Assembly (NCBI GenBank): GCA_947496175.1
Contig: CANMBU010000001.1
Coordinates: forward strand, 496,001-560,000
Source of the DNA: an uncultured Roseovarius sp.
GTDB lineage: Bacteria; Pseudomonadota; Alphaproteobacteria; Rhodobacterales; Rhodobacteraceae
Direction: 5' to 3'
DNA length: 64,000 bases
How positions within the stretch are numbered: the first letter of the stretch is position 1; each line of letters begins with the position of its first letter. The notes under the pieces are model-generated. The model did no database searches. It saw nothing but the letters and a program-made list of their open reading frames with translations, and had not been told where the DNA came from. Positions 55,221 through 62,898 of this stretch are shown in pieces. A program made the position numbers and the translations under genes.

Positions 55221-56591
55221 ATGTCTATTCCCCAATCCGGCGGCGGCCCGATTGAAAGCCACTCCCAACTGGCCGAATACCTCGAAAGCGGATGTAAACC
55301 GCGCGAAGACTGGCGGATCGGTACCGAGCATGAGAAATTCGGCTACTGTAAAGACACGCTCAAACCAATTCCATACGCAGGTGAGCGCAGTGTTCTGGCC
55401 GTTCTTGAAGGTCTGCGCGATGGCCACGGTTGGGCCCCTTTGGAAGAAGGCGGCAATCTCATTGGTCTGACCAAGGATGGGGCAAATGTATCGCTTGAAC
55501 CCGGCGGACAGCTTGAATTGAGCGGCGCACCCCTGGAAAGCATCCACCAGACCTGTGACGAAGTGAATCAGCATCTCGCCGACGTCAAAGACATTGCGGA
55601 CAAGGTTGGCGTTGGATTCATTGGCTTAGGGGCCGCCCCTATCTGGTCGCATGACGACATGCCGATGATGCCCAAGGGGCGCTACAAGCTGATGAAGTCC
55701 TACATGGATCAGGTTGGCACCATGGGCAAATCCATGATGTTCCGCACCTGCACAGTGCAGGTGAACCTCGATTTCTCATCCGAGGCCGACATGGTGCAAA
55801 AACTGCGCGTTGCGCTGGCTTTGCAACCCGTCGCCACGGCTCTGTTTGCCAACTCCCCTTTCTTTGACGGCAAACCCAATGGACACAAATCCTGGCGCGC
55901 CCGCGTCTGGCGCGACCTTGACGCGGATCGCACCGGCATGTTGCCGTTTGTCTTTGAAGATGGTTTTGGGTTTGAGGCCTGGGCAGATTACGCGCTCGAT
56001 GTGCCGATGTATTTTGTCTACCGCGATGGCGAATATATCGATGCGCTCGGCCAGTCCTTCCGCGATTTCCTCAAGGGCGAGCTTCCCGCCCTGCCCGGCG
56101 AAACCCCTACACTGAGTGACTGGGCTGACCATCTAACCACGATTTTTCCAGAAGCACGCATCAAGAAATTCATGGAAATGCGCGGTGCCGATGGTGGCCC
56201 GTGGCGCAGGCTCTGTGCGCTTCCGGCCTTCTGGGTTGGCCTGATGTATGATCAGACGGCTCTGGATGGTGCATGGGATCTGGTAAAGGGATGGGACGCG
56301 GAAACGCGAGAAGCGTTGCGCATCGCCGCCAGCGAGCACGCGCTGGACGCACAAGTTGGCAAGATCCGTATGCATGACCTGGCGCGGGAAGTGCTCGACC
56401 TTTCGGAGGCTGGGTTGAAAGCTCGATCCATCCCCGGTGCAGGCGGCCTCGTACCGGATGAAACTCACTTCCTCAACGCCCTGCGTGAAAGTGTCGAGTC
56501 GGGCCAGGTACCTGCCGATGAGCTTTTGACGAAGTACCATGGTGACTGGGAGGGTGACTTGACGAAGATTTACGGCGAATTCAGCTACTAA
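55221..56591 (+). CDS. gshA: Glutamate--cysteine ligase
   Basis: GshA makes gamma-glutamylcysteine, the first step of glutathione synthesis. The 456-residue protein is of the plant/alphaproteobacterial type, with RIGTEHEKFGY near residues 32-42, EEGGNLIGLTKDGANVSLEPGGQ near 74-96 (given here only as flanks) and MFRTCTVQVNLDF near 173-185. AGGAGG precedes the ATG at 55221; the frame is open to 55125 but lacks a comparable site. It converges on a small gene behind plsY with about 11 bases of overlap. Confidence 0.95.
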   Translation: MSIPQSGGGPIESHSQLAEYLESGCKPREDWRIGTEHEKFGYCKDTLKPIPYAGERSVLAVLEGLRDGHGWAPLEEGGNLIGLTKDGANVSLEPGGQLELSGAPLESIHQTCDEVNQHLADVKDIADKVGVGFIGLGAAPIWSHDDMPMMPKGRYKLMKSYMDQVGTMGKSMMFRTCTVQVNLDFSSEADMVQKLRVALALQPVATALFANSPFFDGKPNGHKSWRARVWRDLDADRTGMLPFVFEDGFGFEAWADYALDVPMYFVYRDGEYIDALGQSFRDFLKGELPALPGETPTLSDWADHLTTIFPEARIKKFMEMRGADGGPWRRLCALPAFWVGLMYDQTALDGAWDLVKGWDAETREALRIAASEHALDAQVGKIRMHDLAREVLDLSEAGLKARSIPGAGGLVPDETHFLNALRESVESGQVPADELLTKYHGDWEGDLTKIYGEFSY

Positions 56592-56871
56592 TATTCTTTA
56601 CATGTCCGCTATTCTGCATCCGACCCGACACCGTCAGGTCCAGCACAAAATCCACAACCTTCTGCTCTGGCATTTCGCACGGCTTCAACCTCGCCCCAGA
56701 CGCCAGGCGATAAAGGTTGAGACTGATGTAATCCGAACCGCCCAGTTCTTCGGCAACCAGTTTCTGAACTGCGCCAGAGACCCTTCGAACGATGACATAG
56801 CGCCGTCCGTGAGACTGACCGACAAAAACCCCTTCTGGCAAAGCATCAAAGGTGTCCAGAAAGTCCTGCAT
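56581..56871 (-). CDS. Small hypothetical protein coupled to plsY
   Basis: The 96-residue product begins at an ATG that overlaps the plsY stop (TAATG). Visible features are GVFVGQSHGRRYVIVRR near 14-30 and LVAEELGGSDYISLNLYRL near 38-56. I believe it is conserved in Rhodobacterales but have no function for it. The frame is open upstream to 57438, but that part is a shadow of plsY. It ends by overlapping the gshA 3' end. Confidence 0.7.
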   Translation of the reverse strand: MQDFLDTFDALPEGVFVGQSHGRRYVIVRRVSGAVQKLVAEELGGSDYISLNLYRLASGARLKPCEMPEQKVVDFVLDLTVSGRMQNSGHVKNISS

Positions 56872-57476
56872 TAACTCTCGCCGATCTTCGGCTCCGTGCC
56901 TCTGCGAATACGAATGATATTCTGCCAATGCCGCGCAAAAAGCAGCAGTGTAAACGCGATGCCGAGGAAGAGCATTTCTCTGTAGCCCAGCAAAACAATC
57001 CAGATCGTCGAGAGGGCTGCCGCATATATTGCCGCCAAAGAGGAGATCCGCGTCGCTACGGCTGCAAAGAGCCATGTCGCGCAGCACGCAAGGCCAACAG
57101 GCCACGCCAGAGCCAGCATCAGCCCCAGGAAAGTCGCCACACCCTTGCCACCGCGAAACTTGAGCCAGACCGGAAAGCAATGGCCCAAAAACGCGGCAAG
57201 AGCTGCAACTTGAGCCGCATCTTCGCCCGCCAGTACACGCGCGAGCAAAACAGCAAGCACGCCCTTTGCCCCGTCCAATAGAACTGTCAAAGCCGCCGCT
57301 AGCTTGTTGCCGGTGCGCAAAACATTGGTGGCCCCGATATTGCCCGACCCCACCTGTCGCAAATCGCCGAGGTTCATCACACGCGCCAGAACCATGCCAA
57401 ACGGGATGGACCCCAGAAGATACCCGATCACGCCCCACAAGATCAAAACCGGGGTGGTCGAAACAAGGTCAGGCAT
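56871..57476 (-). CDS. plsY: Glycerol-3-phosphate acyltransferase PlsY
   Basis: PlsY acylates glycerol-3-phosphate from acyl-phosphate at the inner membrane. The 201-residue protein has five or so membrane helices and the three conserved motifs: GSIPFG near 22-27, GSGNIGATNVLR near 42-53 and KFRGGKGVAT near 104-113. The ATG at 57476 gives the normal length; it overlaps the preceding dihydroorotase-like gene by eight bases, marking one operon. Confidence 0.95.
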   Translation of the reverse strand: MPDLVSTTPVLILWGVIGYLLGSIPFGMVLARVMNLGDLRQVGSGNIGATNVLRTGNKLAAALTVLLDGAKGVLAVLLARVLAGEDAAQVAALAAFLGHCFPVWLKFRGGKGVATFLGLMLALAWPVGLACCATWLFAAVATRISSLAAIYAAALSTIWIVLLGYREMLFLGIAFTLLLFARHWQNIIRIRRGTEPKIGES

Positions 57477-58752
57477 CTGTCTTCTCGTAAACTGCACGAC
57501 CCGCCACATAGGTCGCGAGAACCTTACCCTGCATCCTTTGGCCGTCAAATGGTGTGTTCTTGGATTTGGAATTCAGCGCCCAGCGATCGAGCACAAAAGG
57601 CACATCCGGGTCAAACAGGATCAGGTCCGCAGGCGCGCCCTTGGCCATTCGGCCACAAGACAGCCCCAAACGCTTTGCCGGGTTGAGCGACAAGGCACGG
57701 AACAAGGTTGGAAGGTCCAGATCGCCAGAATGCACCAGTCTCAACGCCGCTGGCAAAAGTGTCTCAAGCCCCACCGCCCCGCTGGCCGCCTCTTCAAACG
57801 GCAGACGCTTGGACTCTTCATCCTGCGGCGTGTGCATTGAACTCAGAGTGTCGATCAAGCCTTCGCCAAGCGCCTGTACCACAGCCATCCGATCTTCCTC
57901 AGAGCGCAGCGGCGGCTTAACCTTAAAGAAAGTCCGGTAATCAGCCACATCCAGTTCATTCAGCGTCAGGTGATGGATCGACGTGCCCGCTGTGATGTCC
58001 AGCCCGTCTTCCCGCGCACGGCGCAGCGGTTCAAGTGCTTGTGCAGTGGTGATCTGATCCACATGATAGCGCGCACCTGTCATGCCAATCATGGCAATGT
58101 CGCGCTCCAGCCCCATCCGTTCAGCCACGGGAGAGACTGCAGGCAAACCCCGCAGCGAGGCAAACTTGCCCGACGTGGCCGCAGCACCGGCGCTTAACAC
58201 AGGCTCCTGCACGTGCCCAATGACCAAAGCGCCCAACGACCGCGCATAGCTGAGCGCCCGGCCAAACACCTTGGCGTCCTGCACCACGTGATCGCAATCG
58301 GTAAACGCAATGGCCCCGGCATCCATCAGAAAGCCGATCTCGGTCATTTCGCGCCCCTCACGTCCCTTAGTAAGGGCCGCCATCGGCAAAACGTTGACTG
58401 GGGCTGCTGCATTGGCCCGGCGCGCGACAAACTCAAGCGCCTCGGGGTTATCTGTTGCAGGCAGCGTATCAGGCCGCGTGACCATCGTGGTCACACCGCC
58501 CGCCGCCGCCGCAGCCCCGGCAGAGCGGTAACTCTCTTTGTGGCGCTCACCAGGTTCGCAGACCTTGACCCCGATATCGACAATCCCGGGCGCAAGGCAC
58601 TTGCCCCCGCAATCGACAACCTGCGCCTTGGGGTCCGGATTGCCCGAAGCAACCACGTCCTGGATCACGCCCTTGTCGACCAGAACAGCCCCTGTCGCAT
58701 CCGTCCCCGCATCCGGATCAATCAGCCTGGCATTGGTGAAAAACGTACTCAT
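57469..58752 (-). CDS. pyrC: Dihydroorotase homologue lacking active-site residues (PyrC'/PyrX type)
   Basis: The 427-residue protein has the amidohydrolase fold of dihydroorotases. Where active enzymes have DxHxHxREPG, this reads DIGVKVCEPG (59-68), so the HxH metal pair is absent. The YHxxHxS histidine is YHVDQIT (229-235), and the catalytic TDHAPH segment is SSMHTPQ (304-310), with Met307 in the Asp place. It therefore should not be catalytic. In Pseudomonas a comparable pyrB-linked PyrC' supports aspartate transcarbamoylase assembly while a separate PyrC does the reaction; the same is probable here. Overlaps of four to eight bases link it to its neighbours in the pyrB operon. Confidence 0.85.
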   Translation of the reverse strand: MSTFFTNARLIDPDAGTDATGAVLVDKGVIQDVVASGNPDPKAQVVDCGGKCLAPGIVDIGVKVCEPGERHKESYRSAGAAAAAGGVTTMVTRPDTLPATDNPEALEFVARRANAAAPVNVLPMAALTKGREGREMTEIGFLMDAGAIAFTDCDHVVQDAKVFGRALSYARSLGALVIGHVQEPVLSAGAAATSGKFASLRGLPAVSPVAERMGLERDIAMIGMTGARYHVDQITTAQALEPLRRAREDGLDITAGTSIHHLTLNELDVADYRTFFKVKPPLRSEEDRMAVVQALGEGLIDTLSSMHTPQDEESKRLPFEEAASGAVGLETLLPAALRLVHSGDLDLPTLFRALSLNPAKRLGLSCGRMAKGAPADLILFDPDVPFVLDRWALNSKSKNTPFDGQRMQGKVLATYVAGRAVYEKTDA

Positions 58753-59195
58753 GTTCGGGTTCCCATCACGGCCTCGATCCGCTGTCGTGTCGCATCGCGG
58801 TCCTTTTGATACTTCATCAGGTGCTTGTCCCCACCCTTGGTCACAATCTGCACCGCAGACCCCAGAACCCTGAGCTCTGCGATATCTCCCAGCGCCACAT
58901 CCTTACCCAAAGGGCCTAGCAACCGGCGATCGGTCAGATCCCACCGTGCCTTCAACTCATCCGAGGCCAGATAGCCCGCCCGCACCGCAATCGCCGCAAG
59001 CCCGCCCACGGCCCCGGTCCAGACATGCGGATTTCCCAAAAGCCAAAGCGCCACCATCCCAAGGGCCATCGCCGCTGCGGTCAACCACGCGTGATCGCGC
59101 CAATAAGTGCCCCGGTCCGCGTAGAAACTTTGCTGCACGGTTTCCCCCTCCTGCAACGCGGCTGTGGGGGTCATGACGGTGTAGGCTTCGGTCAT
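58749..59195 (-). CDS. Membrane protein with PH-like domain
   Basis: The 148-residue product has two hydrophobic segments (about 36-56 and 62-77) followed by a beta-rich domain (LTDRRLLGPLGKDVALGDIAELRV) resembling bacterial PH domains (bPH2). It overlaps both the following dihydroorotase-like gene and the upstream gene by four bases. A regulatory or membrane-associated role in the pyrimidine operon is possible but unproven. The ATG at 59195 is preferred to a start four codons earlier. Confidence 0.7.
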   Translation of the reverse strand: MTEAYTVMTPTAALQEGETVQQSFYADRGTYWRDHAWLTAAAMALGMVALWLLGNPHVWTGAVGGLAAIAVRAGYLASDELKARWDLTDRRLLGPLGKDVALGDIAELRVLGSAVQIVTKGGDKHLMKYQKDRDATRQRIEAVMGTRT

Positions 59196-59758
59196 GACGC
59201 CACCCAAATCACTACGGCGGTCAGCGCAAACAGCACCAAAAGCACCACCATGGCCACACGGCCGGACATGGCCGCATCAGAGGGGCGCGGTTTTTCCTCA
59301 GGCGCGATATCGCCTTGCGCAGCCTCGGATGGCATCGGCTCAAACGTCACAGGAGGACGCTCTTCAACGAAGGTACCCACCCAGCGCAGTGGTGATTTGG
59401 GCCGCAAGGTGGTTTCAAATCCGCCCAACGCACTGGAATAAACCAAGAGAACCAAACCTTTGATCGCCTCAAGCTGCGCCCGGTGCTGGGCCACATTCTC
59501 TTCCGCTATCCCAAGTCCTTCGATCATGTAGCCCGTCAGGCCGAGATCATCGAGATCACTCACATCGAAAAGCTCTATGAAGTCAGCATTCAGATAGGTG
59601 ACACCCAACGCATCCCGCAACGGCCAGGGGGGGTCGTCGGCATCCGCCTGCCAATCCGGCTCGATGGAAATTTTCTTTGCGCCCTCGGCGTCTTTGTCCA
59701 CGGTGAACAGCCGCACGACGCCGCGCTCATTTTTGCGAACTTTGAGCGCCTCTGTCAC
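59192..59758 (-). CDS. Hypothetical protein with C-terminal membrane anchor
   Basis: The 188-residue protein has a cytoplasmic domain with [20 protein letters not shown] near 53-72 and a single C-terminal membrane helix (about 166-187). The ATG overlaps the pyrB stop by four bases. I recognise no family. Its conserved-looking placement between pyrB and the dihydroorotase-like gene suggests a partner role, but this is inference. Confidence 0.65.
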   Translation of the reverse strand: MTEALKVRKNERGVVRLFTVDKDAEGAKKISIEPDWQADADDPPWPLRDALGVTYLNADFIELFDVSDLDDLGLTGYMIEGLGIAEENVAQHRAQLEAIKGLVLLVYSSALGGFETTLRPKSPLRWVGTFVEERPPVTFEPMPSEAAQGDIAPEEKPRPSDAAMSGRVAMVVLLVLFALTAVVIWVAS

Positions 59759-60705
59759 GCAAGCACCTCTTTCGGCCGCGCTCGCAGATTGCGCGCCAGA
59801 AGGTCCATCGCCGCCATGCGCACCGCCACGCCCATCTCGACCTGTTCCTGAATGACAGACCGGTTGATGTCATCGGCAATCTCGCCGTCTATCTCGACGC
59901 CCCGGTTCATGGGTCCGGGATGCATGACAATCGCATCCGGCTTGGCATGGCTCAGCTTTTCGGCGTCCAAACCAAAGCGGTGGTAGTACTCCCGCTCAGA
60001 GGGAATAAACCCACCATCCATGCGCTCGCGTTGCAGACGCAGCATCATGACCACGTCCACGTCTTTGAGGCCCTCACGCATGGACTCGTAAACCTCAACG
60101 CCGAATTCGCCGATCCCCGAAGGCATCAGTGTCGATGGCCCCACCAGCCGCACCCGGTTCTCCATCTTGCCCAGCAAAAGGATATTCGACCGCGCCACAC
60201 GGCTGTGCGCAATATCCCCGCAAATCGCGATGTTGAGCCGGTGCAGCCGCCCTTTGGCCCGACGAATGGTCAGCGCATCCAGCAAGGCCTGAGTGGGATG
60301 CTCATGCCGCCCGTCACCGGCATTGAGAACTGCACATTTCACCTTTTGTGCCAGCAGGTTCACCGCGCCTGACTGCGGATGCCGCACCACGAGAAGATCG
60401 GGATGCATCGCATTGAGCGTCATCGCCGTATCAATCAACGTCTCGCCCTTTTTGATCGAACTGGCCTGCATCGCCATGTTCATCACATCCGCGCCCAGCC
60501 GTTTGCCCGCGATCTCGAAACTTGCCTGCGTGCGCGTGGAATTCTCAAAGAACATGTTGATCTGCGTAAGACCCGCCAGCGCATCCCCGTGCTTCACCTC
60601 ACGACGGTTGAGCTTCACATATTGCTCTGCCAGATCGAGAATGGCGTTGATATCTTCCGGTGACAGGGGTTCGATCCCCAAAAGGTGCGAATGCGAAAAG
60701 GCCAT
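59755..60705 (-). CDS. pyrB: Aspartate carbamoyltransferase catalytic subunit
   Basis: PyrB makes carbamoyl-aspartate in pyrimidine synthesis. The 316-residue protein has the carbamoyl phosphate motif [13 protein letters not shown] near 46-58, HPTQALLD near 126-133 and the late [11 protein letters not shown] segment near 260-270. The ATG at 60705 gives a normal N-terminus; the upstream frame is longer but non-conserved. No pyrI is present, in keeping with a complex with the PyrC-like protein. Confidence 0.95.
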   Translation of the reverse strand: MAFSHSHLLGIEPLSPEDINAILDLAEQYVKLNRREVKHGDALAGLTQINMFFENSTRTQASFEIAGKRLGADVMNMAMQASSIKKGETLIDTAMTLNAMHPDLLVVRHPQSGAVNLLAQKVKCAVLNAGDGRHEHPTQALLDALTIRRAKGRLHRLNIAICGDIAHSRVARSNILLLGKMENRVRLVGPSTLMPSGIGEFGVEVYESMREGLKDVDVVMMLRLQRERMDGGFIPSEREYYHRFGLDAEKLSHAKPDAIVMHPGPMNRGVEIDGEIADDINRSVIQEQVEMGVAVRMAAMDLLARNLRARPKEVLA

Positions 60706-60786
60706 CAAGCGCTCCGTTCCGGAATTTTTGCGCTTATACGGGCGGTCAGGGGCCGAGGGCAAGGGGGCGCGCGGACCGATGCGCGC

Positions 60787-60830
60787 ACCGACGTGATACC
60801 GACGCAATACCGACGTGATACCGACATGCC
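60787..60830. repeat. 11-bp-period tandem repeat, copy B
   Basis: Three units ACCGACGTGAT, ACCGACGCAAT, ACCGACGTGAT are followed by a degenerate ACCGACATGCC, with a possible earlier 12-base unit from 60775. The array lies in the divergent region between pyrB (start 60705) and the uracil-DNA glycosylase gene (start 60877). It matches copy A at 47117-47160. Confidence 0.85.
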
Positions 60831-60876
60831 AAATCGGCCCGTTTCCCTCGTTGCGAACTCAGCCTAGACTCAGGGC

Positions 60877-61650
60877 ATGGATTCGGATGCTCACACCGCA
60901 CTGGCCCAGCTTGAATGGCAGATTGACCTCGGCGCCACCGAGGCCATCGGCGATGGCCCCGTGGACCGCTATGCCGTGCCTGAGCGGATCGAAAAACCCA
61001 AGAGCGCGGCCCCTGTCGCCGCGGCACCGGCGGCGGCTGATGCAGACCCCATCGGCGATGCACGCACCGCCGCGGCGACTGCACAAGACCTGCCCCAACT
61101 GCAAGCCGCCCTCGGTGCCTATGAGCATTGTGATCTCAAACGAGGTGCTCGGAACCTCGTCTTCTCTGACGGTCACCCAAGTGCACGCGTCATGTTCATC
61201 GGCGAAGCTCCGGGGCGTGATGAAGACCAGCAAGGCAAGCCCTTTGTCGGCCGCGCCGGGCAGCTTCTGGACAAAATGCTCGCAGCCATCGACATGGATC
61301 GACAATCGGACACACCCGAAGCGGGGGTCTACATCACCAATGTCCTGCCCTGGCGCCCACCGCAAAACCGTGATCCAAAGCCGGAAGAAATTGCGATGAT
61401 GCGCCCCTTCATGCAGCGGCACGTGGACCTGGTGACCCCTGATGTCATTGTTCTTGTGGGAAATATAAGCTGTGACGCGGGCCTTGGACGACGTGGCATC
61501 ACCCGCCTGCGCGGCAAGTGGGCCGAAGCCTACGGCAAGCCTGCGCTACCAATGTTTCACCCCGCTTATCTCTTGCGCAATCCGGCGGCCAAGCGAGAAG
61601 CCTGGGCGGATTTGCTGGAACTGAAAGCGCGGCTGGAGTCGGGCACATGA
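60877..61650 (+). CDS. Uracil-DNA glycosylase, family 4-like
   Basis: The 257-residue enzyme should remove uracil from DNA. Family 4 segments are clear: [20 protein letters not shown] (109-128), VYITNV and RPPQNR near 151-165, and MFHPAYLL near 226-233. Family 4 enzymes normally carry four iron-sulfur cysteines; here only C85 of the expected set remains, with Tyr82, Trp159 and Met174/175 in the other places, so the cluster is probably absent. The first 70 residues are Ala/Pro-rich and disordered. Its stop overlaps the next gene start. Confidence 0.88.
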   Translation: MDSDAHTALAQLEWQIDLGATEAIGDGPVDRYAVPERIEKPKSAAPVAAAPAAADADPIGDARTAAATAQDLPQLQAALGAYEHCDLKRGARNLVFSDGHPSARVMFIGEAPGRDEDQQGKPFVGRAGQLLDKMLAAIDMDRQSDTPEAGVYITNVLPWRPPQNRDPKPEEIAMMRPFMQRHVDLVTPDVIVLVGNISCDAGLGRRGITRLRGKWAEAYGKPALPMFHPAYLLRNPAAKREAWADLLELKARLESGT

Positions 61651-62240
61651 AAATCATGGCTTTCTCTGACTTGCACATGGCCCGCAACAGAGCCACAGAG
61701 TTGGTTGAGGCCAGCGCGAAGGCGGACCTGGTAGTTGGCGCAGGTGATTTTTGCAATCATCGCAAAGGCTTGAATGAGGCAATGGACATGCTCAGCGGCA
61801 TGGCTGCCCCTATGATCCTGGTTCCCGGCAATGCCGAGAGTGTCGAAGAATTGCGCGCCGCCGCGCCAGTGACCGCTGAGGTGCTGCACGGATCTGAATA
61901 CACCGTCGATGGGGTGACCTTCTTCGGCCTCGGCTACGGTGTGCCACCGACACCCTTTGGCGACTGGTCTTGCGACCTCAGCGAAGCTGCGGCAGGCGTT
62001 TTGCTGGACGCCTGCGATGCCGCTGATGTTTTCATCCTGCATTCCCCGCCGAAAGACGTGGCTGACTTGACCTCCGCTGGCATGTCAGTCGGCTCCACCG
62101 CGATCCGCGATGCCATCACCCGCGTTCAGCCCAAACTGGCCGTTTGCGGTCATATCCACGACAGCTGGGGCCAGACCGGACAGATTGGCGCAACCCGTAT
62201 TGTCAATCTCGGCCCACGCCCCAATTGGTTCGATATCTGA
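61647..62240 (+). CDS. Metallophosphoesterase
   Basis: The 197-residue calcineurin-like protein has the metal motifs FSDLHMARN (6-14), GAGDFCNHR near 32-40, GNAES near 60-64 and GHIHDSWG near 170-177. It resembles YfcE/MJ0936-type phosphodiesterases. No signal peptide, so cytoplasmic. The ATG overlaps the stop of the glycosylase gene (ATGA), so a shared DNA-metabolism role is possible. Substrate unknown. Confidence 0.85.
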   Translation: MKIMAFSDLHMARNRATELVEASAKADLVVGAGDFCNHRKGLNEAMDMLSGMAAPMILVPGNAESVEELRAAAPVTAEVLHGSEYTVDGVTFFGLGYGVPPTPFGDWSCDLSEAAAGVLLDACDAADVFILHSPPKDVADLTSAGMSVGSTAIRDAITRVQPKLAVCGHIHDSWGQTGQIGATRIVNLGPRPNWFDI

Positions 62241-62261
62241 TCACACAATTTACAGGCCGCC

Positions 62262-62804
62262 ATGTCCCAAAACACCGACACCAAGGACTTCATCCAGGTC
62301 CGCATTGCCCTCTTGACCGTGTCCGACACGCGCGACTCCTCGCAGGACAAATCCGGCGATGTGCTGGCAGAGCGGATCACCACTGCCGGGCATCACCTCG
62401 CGGAACGGCGGATCGTGAAAGATGAACGCGACCAGATAGCAGCACAGCTACGCACCTGGATCGAGGATGAAACCGTGGATGTCGTGCTCTCGACAGGCGG
62501 CACCGGCCTGACGGGTCGCGATGTGACCGTTGAGGCCCACCGCGATGTCTATGAAAAGGAAATCGACGCCTTTGGCACGGTCTTCACCATCGTTTCCATG
62601 CAGAAAATCGGCACCAGCGCCGTGCAATCCCGGGCGACCGGCGGTGTCGCGGGTGGTACATATCTTTTTGCCCTGCCGGGAAGTCCCGGGGCCTGCAAAG
62701 ACGCCTGGGATGAAATCCTGCAATACCAGTTCGACTACCGCCACCGGCCCTGCAATTTCGTGGAAATCATGCCTCGATTGGACGAACATTTGCGCCGGAA
62801 GTAA
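62262..62804 (+). CDS. moaB: Molybdenum cofactor biosynthesis protein B
   Basis: MoaB/MogA-type proteins adenylylate molybdopterin. The 180-residue protein has the MPTB fold with TVSDTRDSSQDKSGD near 21-35 and VVLSTGGTGLTGRDVT near 71-86, the molybdopterin-binding segment. Length suits MoaB. It follows the phosphoesterase by 21 bases and ends before a terminator, so it closes a three-gene unit. Confidence 0.92.
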   Translation: MSQNTDTKDFIQVRIALLTVSDTRDSSQDKSGDVLAERITTAGHHLAERRIVKDERDQIAAQLRTWIEDETVDVVLSTGGTGLTGRDVTVEAHRDVYEKEIDAFGTVFTIVSMQKIGTSAVQSRATGGVAGGTYLFALPGSPGACKDAWDEILQYQFDYRHRPCNFVEIMPRLDEHLRRK

Positions 62805-62818
62805 CAAGTATGTGCGTT

Positions 62819-62843
62819 AAACCTCGAAACAGTCGTGGTTTTT
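62819..62843 (+). terminator. Terminator after moaB
   Basis: AAACC-CGA and TCG-GGTTT pair with a central T:T mismatch around a five-base loop, followed by further T bases, 15 bases after the moaB stop. Confidence 0.65.
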
Positions 62844-62898
62844 CATATATTCTTGAGTAGAAACGATTGTCTTCGTGCATCACAAAAGGTCTTTGCCA

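Noticed and set aside
56872..57438. N-terminal extension of the small gene behind plsY
   Set aside because: Shadow of plsY in another frame, with Cys/Gly/Arg-rich noise; the coupled ATG at 56871 is the sensible start.
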